The notes: a model not told the origin generated them from the letters alone. A stretch of DNA of 46,365 bases from Caldisericum exile_A (GCF_047785965.1 NZ_JBLOBF010000010.1:1-46365); one strand, 5' to 3'. Shown: positions 26,110 to 34,561, numbered from the stretch's first letter. Numbers and translations are program-made.

Positions 26110-26883
26110 ATGGTAAGTGTTCTTTCAATTCTTTTCATGTCTGTTAGTTTAATATTAAGCGTTGCGTTACCAATTGTTTTAGCACTCCTTTTACATAGAA
26201 GGATACAATTTGCCTCAAGATCAATCATTGTAGGTGTATCTATTTTTCTTATTTTCCAAATTTTAACAAGAATTCCTTTGCTTAGTTATCTATCAAAAAG
26301 TGCCTGGTATGTGGAATTTTTTCTCAATTATTATCTTCTTTTCGGTTTCTTACTCGCACTTTCTGCAGGGCTCTTTGAAGAAATAGGTAGATATATCGGT
26401 TTTAAATTTTTATTAAAGAATCATTTGACTTGGGGAAATGGCGTAGGTTATGGTATAGGGCATGGAGGGCTTGAATCAATTTTTGTAGGGACTACCTTCC
26501 TAAATGAATTAGTGATTTCCCTAACGATAAACTCACAGCACAAATTACCCAGCATTCCTCACACAATTATAAAAACCCTCGTAGAAACTCCTCCTTATCA
26601 ATTCCTTGTTGGTGGTATTGAACGGCTTTTTGCATTTGCTATTCAAATAGGCCTATCGCTTTTAGTGCTATATGCTGTAAAAAACAAAAAATTTCTCTTC
26701 TTGGTTTTAGCAATTCTTTTGCATACAATTATTGATTTTGTCGGGGTTGTGCTCGTAAAGACCCTTTGGTTAGCAGAAATTTTTGTAGGATTGTTCGCAA
26801 TTGCCTCTCTTATATGGATTCTAAAATCAAAAAGTTATTTTAAAGCCAATTCCACTCAAATGGAATCGTTGATTGAAATTTAA
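26110..26883 (+). CDS. YhfC-like intramembrane metalloprotease
   Basis: A 257-residue protein with about seven helices. LSAGLFEEIGRYIGFKFLL and GNGVGYGIGHGGLESIFVG hold the EExxR-like and HxxxE residues of the YhfC family, related to CAAX/CPBP and PrsW proteases that cleave in the membrane. ATG 26110 has a weak ribosome binding site, 26 bases after the lipoprotein gene. CPBP-type proteases often mature or give immunity to bacteriocins, so this one may process the hydrophobic peptides encoded just downstream. That role is inference. Confidence 0.75.
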   Translation: MVSVLSILFMSVSLILSVALPIVLALLLHRRIQFASRSIIVGVSIFLIFQILTRIPLLSYLSKSAWYVEFFLNYYLLFGFLLALSAGLFEEIGRYIGFKFLLKNHLTWGNGVGYGIGHGGLESIFVGTTFLNELVISLTINSQHKLPSIPHTIIKTLVETPPYQFLVGGIERLFAFAIQIGLSLLVLYAVKNKKFLFLVLAILLHTIIDFVGVVLVKTLWLAEIFVGLFAIASLIWILKSKSYFKANSTQMESLIEI

Positions 26884-26978
26884 AGAAAGTGGCAAGTACG
26901 CTGTTCTGAAAACGAAGGATAAATCCGTGGTAGCAGATTGGTTTAGAATATTGAGCAATGGAAGTTGGGTAAGCAACA

Positions 26979-27188
26979 ATGAAAAACTATGAAAGCCCGA
27001 CAATTGAGCAGGCAGGAGGAATAGGTGAATTAGGAACTTGGTATCATAGTGAGACGTTGGTTTATCAAGTTTACGTAGGCGCCGACGTTGCTGCTGCTGT
27101 CACAAGGCTTGTGGCTGTAGCTATTGGGGAAGTTCTTGTAGTCGTTGCCCTCATCCTACTCTTAGGAAGCCCTCGAGAAGAAAGATAG
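26979..27188 (+). CDS. Precursor peptide P1, KNYESPTIEQAGG leader
   Basis: A 69-residue peptide: leader MKNYESPTIEQAGG (1-14), a short polar stretch with aromatic residues, and a long hydrophobic core (about 32-62, VAVAIGEVLVVVALILLLG) ending SPREER. The leader has YxxPxIxxxG, the RRE-binding pattern known from lasso leaders, and a Gly-Gly that may mark cleavage. It lies ahead of the DUF1648 gene at 27222. The start is set by the conserved leader, because the ribosome binding site is poor. The codons just before it (26884-26978) also look coding (KYAVLKTKDKSVVADWFRI) but belong to no recognised gene. Confidence 0.8.
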   Translation: MKNYESPTIEQAGGIGELGTWYHSETLVYQVYVGADVAAAVTRLVAVAIGEVLVVVALILLLGSPREER

Positions 27189-27221
27189 CCTCAATGTGAT
27201 AAGGAAGGAGATGACATAAAA

Positions 27222-28268
27222 GTGAATAAAGTGACTAATGAATATTTAGTTTTTTATCCTGACATAAGAAGTGTAGGTTTTTTGAGTCTTTTTGCAACTT
27301 TTATTGTATGTGCATTTGCTGAATTTATGCTCCTTTTTAGTCTCTTTAATGACCTAAATTCTAAAAGCGGGGATATCTTTTTCTGGATTGATATTGTTTT
27401 TGCTACTGTATTTTTGCTCATTCTTATTTTTATTCTCATTGTCCTTTTTTCTCTTCCTCATATGCGCTATGAGCTAAGAGACGATGCTCTTTACCTGATT
27501 ATGGGGCCATGGAGTGATAAGATTAGCTATAACGAAATCATCGATGTGTCAGTAATAGACCTTGTGCTTAACCCTCTTTCAAGTTTTCGGATGCCTGGCG
27601 TTGCTCTCTTTGATGTAGTCTATTCAGATGAAGGAACTGTTAGGATGTATTCAACTCATGCACTTAAGGATGTTGTTCTCATCAAGACCTTAAAAAAGAA
27701 ATATGGTATTTCTCCAAAGGATGAAAATGGTTTTATCGCTGCTCTTAAAAGCAAATTAGCCAATAAAGAGGAACTTGTAAAAGCTGAAAAGCTCGAAGAA
27801 AAAGAACTTATAAAGAAGGAATTTTCCTCTAAGTGGCTTAGTATTATTGAAATTATTGTCTGGCTAATCGTTGTTACTTCTTTTGTCGTTGGCATGTATT
27901 TCTATCCTCGCTTACCTAACAAACTTGCAGTTCATTGGGATGCCTACGGTAATGTAAATGGCTATCTTCCAAAATTTATTGGTATATTTCTCATTCCATT
28001 TCTTCTTGTGTTTATAAGTTTAATCCCTGTTGTGATCCCTAAAGGAAGTTCTCAAGAAAGCTATAGAAGGTTCAGGTTGAGATACTACATTACAATGGTT
28101 ATAATATTGAGTGTTTTATTTTTTACGCATATCTACATGCTTTTGTGGAATATAGGAGTAAAGATTAATTTCAGCGTCTTCTCTACAATTCTATTTGGAG
28201 GAATTGTAATTTCAATAATCATTCAATTGATTGTTTTTAAACCAATTAAGAGAGGAAGCTCAGATTAG
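27222..28268 (+). CDS. bPH + DUF1648 membrane protein, immunity candidate for P1
   Basis: A 348-residue protein: two N-terminal helices (20-75), a bacterial PH-like domain (about 85-185, SLPHMRYELRDDALYLIMGP ... ALKDVVLIKTLKKKYGI), then membrane helices with the DUF1648 motif LPNKLAVHWDAYGNVNGYLP (about 230-250). GTG start behind AAGGAAGGAGAT. It is 34 bases after P1. Its middle portion is near-identical in DNA to the paralogue at 31217 (for example 27508-27722 against 31498-31712). Homology to SdpI-type proteins suggests it protects the producer from the neighbouring peptide. Confidence 0.75.
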   Translation: MNKVTNEYLVFYPDIRSVGFLSLFATFIVCAFAEFMLLFSLFNDLNSKSGDIFFWIDIVFATVFLLILIFILIVLFSLPHMRYELRDDALYLIMGPWSDKISYNEIIDVSVIDLVLNPLSSFRMPGVALFDVVYSDEGTVRMYSTHALKDVVLIKTLKKKYGISPKDENGFIAALKSKLANKEELVKAEKLEEKELIKKEFSSKWLSIIEIIVWLIVVTSFVVGMYFYPRLPNKLAVHWDAYGNVNGYLPKFIGIFLIPFLLVFISLIPVVIPKGSSQESYRRFRLRYYITMVIILSVLFFTHIYMLLWNIGVKINFSVFSTILFGGIVISIIIQLIVFKPIKRGSSD

Positions 28269-28291
28269 AACACAGAAAGGAGGTAAAAACA

Positions 28292-28456
28292 TTGAAAAAC
28301 TATGAAAGCCCTACAATTGAGCAGGCAGGAGGATCAGGAAATGAGATTGAGCCACAGATTACAACACCGTTTGTCTTCTTAGACGGAATTGTAGCTGCTG
28401 AAGTTATTTTTGTTGCACTTGCTGTTGTTTGGAAGTTAACTGTTAAAGTTAATTAA
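28292..28456 (+). CDS. Precursor peptide P2, KNYESPTIEQAGG leader, TTG start
   Basis: A 54-residue peptide starting at TTG, which is why it escapes gene callers. AAAGGAGG is seven bases upstream. The leader KNYESPTIEQAGG is followed by SGNEIEPQITTPFV and a hydrophobic core FLDGIVAAEVIFVALAVVW, ending LTVKVN. It differs in core from P1 but keeps the leader word for word. The next gene, 33 bases on, is an SdpI-like protein. Confidence 0.8.
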   Translation: MKNYESPTIEQAGGSGNEIEPQITTPFVFLDGIVAAEVIFVALAVVWKLTVKVN

Positions 28457-28488
28457 ATTAGGGAGTGCCTTAAAGGAGGTGAATAAAT

Positions 28489-29172
28489 ATGGGCAACTAT
28501 TCAGTTATCTTAACACTTTCTGTGCTTTTAATTGTTCTTGGTTTTTTATTGAGATATACTCCTCAGAATAGTATATTTGGTTTGAGGACAAGATCTACTC
28601 TTTTGGATAAGGAGGTTTGGAAACTTTCCAACAGAAAAGGGGCCTACCTCCTATGCCTTGTTGGGTTTATCTACCTTCTACTTGCGTTGTTTTTATGGTG
28701 GCTTAAATATCCAGATGAAACATATGGCAACTATCTTCTTACTTCTCTTATTGTAGTACTTCTGCTTGTTACGATTTATTTGGTTATTTACTCAGATAAA
28801 CTTTTCAAGATGAAAAATGCCGGGGTAAAACTTGATGGATTTGTAATCCCTCGTCATTTTATCTTTGTTGGTGATGTAGGAGCTATTTTTCTTGTCTTAT
28901 TAGGACTTCTAATGCTCTTTGTTCCTCCAAATACATGGATTGGTATAAGAATTCCCAAAACTTTGACTAATCCAATCCTTTGGAGAAATGTAAATAAAAT
29001 TTCAGGAGTTGGATTTATTGTAATAGGATTAATTTTTGCACTCCTGTTTTCTAAGGATGCATTAAAACCTGATAAAGAAAGGTCTGAAAGCTTTGATAAA
29101 CATAACATATTATTTCTCTCTTTGACAACCTTATGGGCACTAATTTCGATTGGAATTGTATATTTATTTTAG
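28489..29172 (+). CDS. SdpI-like membrane protein, immunity candidate for P2
   Basis: A 227-residue protein built of two SdpI-type repeats: FGLRTRSTLLDKEVWKLSN near residue 25 and WIGIRIPKTLTNPILWRNVN near 150, each followed by helices. It has no DUF1648 part. AAAGGAGGTG ribosome binding site. The last 260 bases and the following 48 match 30687-30947 and on with about two differences, so part of the gene is shared with the paralogue at 30279. Function as immunity protein is inferred from family and position. Confidence 0.78.
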   Translation: MGNYSVILTLSVLLIVLGFLLRYTPQNSIFGLRTRSTLLDKEVWKLSNRKGAYLLCLVGFIYLLLALFLWWLKYPDETYGNYLLTSLIVVLLLVTIYLVIYSDKLFKMKNAGVKLDGFVIPRHFIFVGDVGAIFLVLLGLLMLFVPPNTWIGIRIPKTLTNPILWRNVNKISGVGFIVIGLIFALLFSKDALKPDKERSESFDKHNILFLSLTTLWALISIGIVYLF

Positions 29173-29192
29173 AAGTAAGGAGTTAAGTAAAA

Positions 29193-29396
29193 ATGAAAAA
29201 CTATGAAAGCCCGACGATTGAAAGTGCAGGAAGTGGAAGCATAAAAGGAACATATTTGTATTATGAGACAACAGTTTGGCATACCCAAAATTCAACAGTT
29301 GATACTAAATATTTAGTATTTAGTTTTGCGGCACTTGCAGTTTATGCGCTTGAAATTGCTTTTCTTTTGTTAAGCAATCCACCTGAGGAGAGGTGA
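29193..29396 (+). CDS. Precursor peptide P3, KNYESPTIESAG leader
   Basis: A 67-residue peptide with leader MKNYESPTIESAGSGS, a polar aromatic middle (YLYYETTVWHTQNSTVDTKY) and a hydrophobic core (LVFSFAALAVYALEIAFLLL) ending SNPPEER. The end resembles P1 (SPREER), so P1 and P3 form one core class. The next gene starts four bases later, with its ribosome binding site inside the codons for EER. Confidence 0.8.
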   Translation: MKNYESPTIESAGSGSIKGTYLYYETTVWHTQNSTVDTKYLVFSFAALAVYALEIAFLLLSNPPEER

Positions 29397-29399
29397 GAC

Positions 29400-30074
29400 A
29401 TGAAAACAAATAAACTTCAAATTGCCTCAGCTATTGTCCTTTTAATTACACTTATTGTAACCATTATCCTCTTCGCTGCACTCCCAGAGCAAATTGCTAT
29501 ACACTGGACTAAAGGAGTAGCTGATAAATTCACCACAAGGTTTGTAGGTGCATTTTCTCTTATTTTTTTATCTTCTGGAATTTTTATCCTACAAGTTTTA
29601 ATCTCAAGAATAAATCGAGCAAAGAGAGCCTTTTACGACATCTTTTTCTTATTGGTTATTGCGGCACTAAGCATAACTCAAGCATTCTCACTCTTATGGA
29701 ATAGTGGATATAAGTTTAATATATCTAACATCGGAGGAATGGTTGGAGAAATAATAATTGGGTTGATATTTATTTCTGTAGGAATTTTTCTTAGGCACAC
29801 GAAAGAAAAAATACACGCAGGAGTTCATTTAGGATTTTGGTTGGCATCCAGTAAGGCATTGGATGATCCCAACATAAGAAAAAAGACAAATAACATAGCT
29901 GGTATTGCGTTTGAGATTTTAGGAACAATCCTTATTTTGATGAGTTTCTTCTCTAAACTTCAGAATGTATTGTTTAATGTGGCCTTATGGTCTACCATAG
30001 CCATAGTAGCATTTACATATATTTACTCAAGCTATGAGTACCAAAAGGAGGCAAAAAACAATGAAAAACTATGA
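29400..30074 (+). CDS. SdpI-like protein (DUF1648 + SdpI), immunity candidate for P3
   Basis: A 224-residue membrane protein with DUF1648 motif LPEQIAIHWTKGVADKFTTR (about residues 28-47), and the SdpI-type motif HLGFWLASSKALDDPNIRKK near 145. About six helices. It has the same two-domain order as the gene at 24865 but is diverged from it. It starts 4 bases after P3 and its last 14 bases overlap the start of P4, so the three are translated as a chain. Confidence 0.78.
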   Translation: MKTNKLQIASAIVLLITLIVTIILFAALPEQIAIHWTKGVADKFTTRFVGAFSLIFLSSGIFILQVLISRINRAKRAFYDIFFLLVIAALSITQAFSLLWNSGYKFNISNIGGMVGEIIIGLIFISVGIFLRHTKEKIHAGVHLGFWLASSKALDDPNIRKKTNNIAGIAFEILGTILILMSFFSKLQNVLFNVALWSTIAIVAFTYIYSSYEYQKEAKNNEKL

Positions 30075-30267
30075 AAGCCCTACAATTGAGCAGGCAGGAG
30101 GGTTAGGCAATAAGATTGAACCACAGTTCAACGTACTACTTGCGGTTACTGATGTGGGACTCTATCTTGAATTGTATCTTACCGCTGTTGTTTATACAAC
30201 TGCTTTTCTTGTAATTGTCGCAGGTGCAGCTGCCGTTTTTACTAAAACTGCAGGCGTTAGCAATTAG
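30061..30267 (+). CDS. Precursor peptide P4, KNYESPTIEQAGG leader
   Basis: A 68-residue peptide starting at ATG 30061 behind AAAGGAGG. An earlier in-frame start at 30034 would add nine residues from inside the upstream gene and is not preferred. Leader MKNYESPTIEQAGG, then LGNKIEPQFNV, close to P2 (SGNEIEPQITT), then a hydrophobic core with LYLELYLTAVVYTTAFLVIV and a Gly/Ala-rich end. The following SdpI-like gene starts 12 bases later. Confidence 0.8.
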   Translation: MKNYESPTIEQAGGLGNKIEPQFNVLLAVTDVGLYLELYLTAVVYTTAFLVIVAGAAAVFTKTAGVSN

Positions 30268-30278
30268 GAGGAGAATAT

Positions 30279-30947
30279 ATGTCTGAAACACTGATTAAAA
30301 TTCTCCTTGTTTTATCAGATTTCTCAATAATTGTTAATGGTTTCCTTATGTGCTTTCTGAAGGAAAATGGTTTTGTAGGGTTCAGAACGCCTACAACTCT
30401 CTCCAACCCATACATATGGAAAAACACAAACAAACATACTGGACTTATGCTTGTAATTCTTGGTATAGTTTGTTTCTTTCCTGCCTTGAGCGGTAATGTT
30501 TTTCTCTTTACTTTGCTTTTATTGATTGGGTCTTTGGGAATCTTTGTCTTCGGTCTAATTTACAGCAATAAGTTGAGAGATAAGTTGAGAGAAAAGAAAG
30601 ACTACACTTCGAATTTTTTTATCTCAAGGCGATTTTGTTATACAATGGCTATTTTCTCGATCTTTATGGTTGTTGCAGGTTTTGCTATGCTCTTTGTTCC
30701 TCCAAATACATGGATTGGTATAAGAATTCCTAAAACTTTGACTAATCCAATCCTTTGGAGAAATGTAAATAAAATTTCAGGAGTTGGATTTATTGTAATA
30801 GGATTAATTTTTGCACTCCTGTTTTCTAAGGATGCATTAAAACCTGATAAAGAAAGGTCTGAAAGCTTTGATAAACATAACATATTATTTCTCTCTTTGA
30901 CAACCTTATGGGCACTAATTTCGATTGGAATTGTATATTTATTTTAG
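30279..30947 (+). CDS. SdpI-like membrane protein, immunity candidate for P4
   Basis: A 222-residue protein, paralogue of the gene at 28489, with two SdpI motifs: GFRTPTTLSNPYIWKNTNK near residue 33 and WIGIRIPKTLTNPILWRNVN near 145. The N-terminal half is its own; the C-terminal 87 residues are identical to the paralogue. AGGAGGAGA ribosome binding site. The split between a variable N-terminal and an identical C-terminal half suggests that specificity lies in the first half. Confidence 0.78.
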   Translation: MSETLIKILLVLSDFSIIVNGFLMCFLKENGFVGFRTPTTLSNPYIWKNTNKHTGLMLVILGIVCFFPALSGNVFLFTLLLLIGSLGIFVFGLIYSNKLRDKLREKKDYTSNFFISRRFCYTMAIFSIFMVVAGFAMLFVPPNTWIGIRIPKTLTNPILWRNVNKISGVGFIVIGLIFALLFSKDALKPDKERSESFDKHNILFLSLTTLWALISIGIVYLF

Positions 30948-30967
30948 AAGTAAGGAGTTAAGTAAAA

Positions 30968-31159
30968 ATGAAAAACTATGAAAGCCCAACGATTGAGCAG
31001 GCAGGAGGGATAGAGAATGAACCAGAGTCGGTTGTTTTGGCTCTTTTTTTGGTTTTTACAATTGCTGCCGGTGTTTTAGATTATCTGGTTGTTGCTCAAA
31101 TTTATGCGATTACAGAAGCAACTTGGCTTGTAGCAGGAGTACATAGATATATTGGCTAA
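30968..31159 (+). CDS. Precursor peptide P5, KNYESPTIEQAGG leader
   Basis: A 63-residue peptide: leader MKNYESPTIEQAGG, then IENEPES, then a hydrophobic core (VVLALFLVFTIAAGVLDYLV and on) ending VAGVHRYIG. The 5' flank is the same as for P3, since both follow the shared SdpI 3' end. The DUF1648 protein at 31217 follows. Confidence 0.8.
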   Translation: MKNYESPTIEQAGGIENEPESVVLALFLVFTIAAGVLDYLVVAQIYAITEATWLVAGVHRYIG

Positions 31160-31216
31160 CTTTTTCTTTATCAAATCTAGTAAATAGTAGTTGATGAAGA
31201 AGGAGGACAAAAAGAA

Positions 31217-32251
31217 ATGAAGGATTCATATCTTACTTTTTATTCGGATAGGAAGTTGATTAGTTTTTTAATGCTTTCTATCTTTTCGATTGTTTTTGTA
31301 GCGATATCTTTTTTCAGTATATGGACACTTCTTACAAGTAAAGGTTCTGATGCCTTTATCTTAAATCTTATTTTTATTGCCCCTGCTGTAATCATTTCTT
31401 CTATAGTTTCGATTTTAGCAATAATTGTTTTACTTTCACTTCCTCACATGCGCTATGAACTTAGAGATGATGCCCTTTACCTAATTATTGGACCATGGAG
31501 TGATAAGATTAGCTATAACGAAATCATCGATGTGTCAGTAAAAGACCTTGTGCTTAACCCTCTTGCAAGTTTTCGGATGCCTGGCGTTGCTCTCTTTGAT
31601 GTAGTCTATTCAGATGAAGGAACTGTTAGGATGTATTCAACTCATGCACTTAAGGATGTTGTTCTCATCAAGACCTTAAAAAAGAAATATGGTATTTCTC
31701 CAAAGGAGGAAAATGGTTTTATCGCTGCTCTTCAAAGTAAAATTAAGAACCATGGAGTTGTAAAAGTTAAGACATCTGAAGAAGTAGGACTTATGGGAAA
31801 AGAATCTCATACTAAGAGGTTTAGTGTTGTTGAAATTATTGTATGGCTAATAGTTGTTGCTTCTTTTATTGCTGGCATTTATTTCTATCCTCAATTACAA
31901 CAAAAGATTGCAGTTCACTGGGATGCATCAGGCAATGTGAACGGTTATATGCCAAAAATCATAGGAATTTTTCTCATTCCATTCATTTGTACTCTTATAG
32001 GTTTAATTCCTATTGTTATCCCTAAAGGTAGTTCTATCGAAAATTACAAAGTTTTCAAGACTAAATATTACCTTGGAATACTTCCTATATCTATTGTTTT
32101 ATTCTTTGCGTTTATATCTATGATTTTGCGGAATATCGGTGTTAATTTTGACTTCGACGTCTTTTCTTTGATATTAATTGCGGGAATTTTAATTTCAATA
32201 ATCATTCAATTAATTGTTTTTAAACCAATTAAGAGAGGAAGCTCAGATTAG
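31217..32251 (+). CDS. bPH + DUF1648 membrane protein, immunity candidate for P5
   Basis: A 344-residue paralogue of the gene at 27222 with the same order: N-terminal helices, PH-like domain (MRYELRDDALYLIIGPWSDK and on), DUF1648 motif (QQKIAVHWDASGNVNGYMPK) and C-terminal helices ending ...FKPIKRGSSD. The PH region and the last 20 codons are nearly identical between the two, while the first 70 residues and the C-terminal helices differ. AAGGAGGAC ribosome binding site. Inferred immunity role as for the paralogue. Confidence 0.75.
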   Translation: MKDSYLTFYSDRKLISFLMLSIFSIVFVAISFFSIWTLLTSKGSDAFILNLIFIAPAVIISSIVSILAIIVLLSLPHMRYELRDDALYLIIGPWSDKISYNEIIDVSVKDLVLNPLASFRMPGVALFDVVYSDEGTVRMYSTHALKDVVLIKTLKKKYGISPKEENGFIAALQSKIKNHGVVKVKTSEEVGLMGKESHTKRFSVVEIIVWLIVVASFIAGIYFYPQLQQKIAVHWDASGNVNGYMPKIIGIFLIPFICTLIGLIPIVIPKGSSIENYKVFKTKYYLGILPISIVLFFAFISMILRNIGVNFDFDVFSLILIAGILISIIIQLIVFKPIKRGSSD

Positions 32252-32274
32252 AACACAGAAAGGAGGTAAAAACA

Positions 32275-32319
32275 TTGAAAAACTATGAAAGCACACAATT
32301 GAGCAGGCAGGAGGGATAG
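32275..32319 (+). pseudogene. Precursor peptide remnant P6
   Basis: TTG start behind AAAGGAGG, then KNYESTQLSRQEG and stop. The codons for PTIEQAGG are shifted by a one-base loss after Ser. In the unbroken frame the DNA would still give the normal leader. The bases that would encode AGG (CAGGAGGG) now act as ribosome binding site for the ATG at 32325. Confidence 0.7.
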
Positions 32320-32324
32320 GAAAT

Positions 32325-32750
32325 ATGGAATTAAAAAAAATTTCTATTTTGATTGATTTGATCATTTTTTTGTTATTTCTTTTAATGCTTAAAGTGAACA
32401 TGAATCCATTTTTGGGAATTAGGATCCCTGCAACTCTTTCCGATGGAGATATTTGGATAAAAACTCATAAGAAAGCGGCTCAGTTTTATTGTACAGGATC
32501 GGTTTTTCATATTGTTTTGTTATTTTTGTTCAATTCAACCTACCTCATAAAAATGCTTGATGTTTTCTTTTGGCTTCTATTCATCTTTTTACTTTTGTAC
32601 CTGATTTACTATGCAAACACCCTTTACGAAAATAAGTTTCCGCAGAAAGTAAAGAGAAAGAACATTTTTAAACAGCCATTTTTAAACAAACTCTTTTATC
32701 ATTTATCGAAATTGTCCCCTGGGTTTGCAAGAATGCCGTTCTGGATTTGA
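32325..32750 (+). CDS. SdpI-like fragment
   Basis: A 141-residue membrane protein with one SdpI-type motif, PFLGIRIPATLSDGDIWIK (about residues 26-44), and three or four helices. It lacks the second half of its relatives and ends abruptly in FARMPFWI, so it is probably truncated. Its start codon lies within the remnant of P6, which means the peptide core was lost by deletion and the immunity gene was brought up to the leader. Confidence 0.6.
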   Translation: MELKKISILIDLIIFLLFLLMLKVNMNPFLGIRIPATLSDGDIWIKTHKKAAQFYCTGSVFHIVLLFLFNSTYLIKMLDVFFWLLFIFLLLYLIYYANTLYENKFPQKVKRKNIFKQPFLNKLFYHLSKLSPGFARMPFWI

Positions 32751-32772
32751 AAGATTAACGGGGTAAAAAATA

Positions 32773-32817
32773 ATGAAAAACTATGAAAGCACACAATTGA
32801 ACAGGCAGGAGGGATAG
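32773..32817 (+). pseudogene. Precursor peptide remnant P7
   Basis: ATG, then KNYESTQLNRQEG and stop, carrying the same shift as P6. With the frame restored the DNA would read on as GGIGNEINGKYTVVVVEISH and end shortly after, a small core unlike the others. The shared lesion in P6 and P7 shows one was copied from the other after the damage. Confidence 0.65.
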
Positions 32818-32973
32818 GAAATGAGATTAATGGAAAGTATACTGTTGTTGTGGTCGAGATATCTCATGTTTTCTTTGTTCCTTTTTGATGGTAACACGTT
32901 TATTTTCCCCTTCCTCAAAATAGGATGGCAGATTTTCAATGTTAGATTGTAAAAAAGTGAAATATTGAATTAA

Positions 32974-34561
32974 ATGCGCAAAGACCTGAAAAGTTACTTA
33001 TCTTTATTATTAAATTACCTCAGAGGTAATTGGGGACCTGTTACTCTTGGTGTTGCCCTTGGAGTTATTGCAGAAATATGTACCTTAATTTCTCCATTAA
33101 TTACGAGATATTTGATGGATTTCGTAATCATTGGTAAGAACTATTCATACTTTAAATCTCTAATCCTCATTTCAGTTTTTGTACTGATAATATTTCTACT
33201 TGCCTCCGTTACAGGAAGTTACGTCTTAATTAGGGTGTTTAAAAAAGTATCTGCAAACCTTAAACTTGATATGTTCAGAAAACTTCAATATGCACCATTG
33301 AGTTTTTATGATGCTTGCTCTTTTCATATTCATAATTCTTGGAATCCAATCTTTTGTTATCGCTCGATTTAGAGAGCCAATCCTGAACTATACGAAGAAA
33401 GTAAGAATGAAAGGACAGGAGGTTAATGGATTTACGGTAGGTCATTTCAGAAGGATTGAGTTAGTTAAGACTATTTCGACAGAAGAACTTGAGCAGAGAA
33501 ATTTCTTTAAAAGACTGCAGGATCTGATTCAATTAGAGATAAAAACATTTATGATTTCTAAATTCTCTTCTGTCTTACAGACTCTTATAAGTAATACCTG
33601 GTCTCTTACCATCCTTTTCTATGGCGGAATGCTTACAATCTACGGAAAGATGACAATTGGGACTCTAATGGCACTTATGATGTTTGCTGGGATTCTTTAT
33701 CAACCAATTGCAAGTCTTACCAATCTTATTCTTTCCTTCCAGAGCACGAGAGTAAATTTGATGAGAGCGAAAGAGTATCTTGAAATTCAGCCGAGTATAA
33801 TTGAAAAGCCTGATGCAATTGACTTTACTGTAGAAATAGGAGAAATTAAAGCAGAAAATGTATCCTTTAGTTACGGAGATAAAATTGTATTAGAGAATGT
33901 AAAAATAGATTTCCCTCCTAACTCAATAACTGCAATTGTAGGGCCAACAGGTTCTGGCAAAACAACTCTTGCAAAACTACTTGTTAGATTCTTTGACCCA
34001 ATTAAAGGTAGAATCCTCTTAGATAGTGTTGATATAAAAGATATTAAATTGACTTCCCTCAGAAAAGCAGTAAAACTATTCCTTTCTAATGATTATGTTT
34101 TTAACGGCACTTTGTACGAAAATATTACTTATGGATCAGTAGATGTTAGTGAAGATAAAATTGCCTGGGCTTTGAAAATGGCATCAATCGACTTTATCCA
34201 GAAGCTTCCTCATGGCCTTAATACAGTTATTGGAGAGGGAGGCATTAATCTTTCAGCAGGGGAGGCGCAAAGAGTTGCCATTGCAAGAGCATTAATGCTT
34301 TCTCCAAAAATCTATATATTCGATGAACCAACTTCCTCTGTGGACCTTGAAACAGAAGATAAAATAAATGAAGTTTTCCTTAAACTCAAACAGAATAGCA
34401 CTGTCATTATAATAGCCCATAGGCTTTCTACGGCAAGAATTTCAGATAGAGTAGTGGTATTAGAGAATGGAAGAATTAAAGGAGTAGGAACTCATAAAGA
34501 TTTGCTATCGCAAAGCGAATTCTACAAAAGAATTAACAGCATTTTACTAAAAGAAAATTAA
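32974..34561 (+). pseudogene. Type I ABC exporter with internal deletion
   Basis: The first frame (32974-33372) gives the two N-terminal helices of an ABC half-transporter and goes out of frame after KLQYAPLSFYD. The second frame (33308-34561) resumes at a later helix (LALFIFIILGIQSFVIARF) and carries an intact nucleotide-binding domain: Walker A GPTGSGKTTLAK, signature INLSAGEAQRVAIARALML, Walker B IYIFDEPTSSVD, H-loop IIIAHRLST. About 60 residues around the third helix are missing compared with normal exporters. No N-terminal C39 peptidase domain is present. Full-length it would have exported a peptide. It lies directly behind the P1-P7 array, and its 5' end was copied to 21152. Confidence 0.75.

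Noticed and set aside
26979..32817. Regularly repeated KNYESPT segments as a CRISPR or simple DNA repeat
   Set aside because: Spacing is irregular (about 0.5-1.8 kb), the repeats are coding, and genes lie between them.
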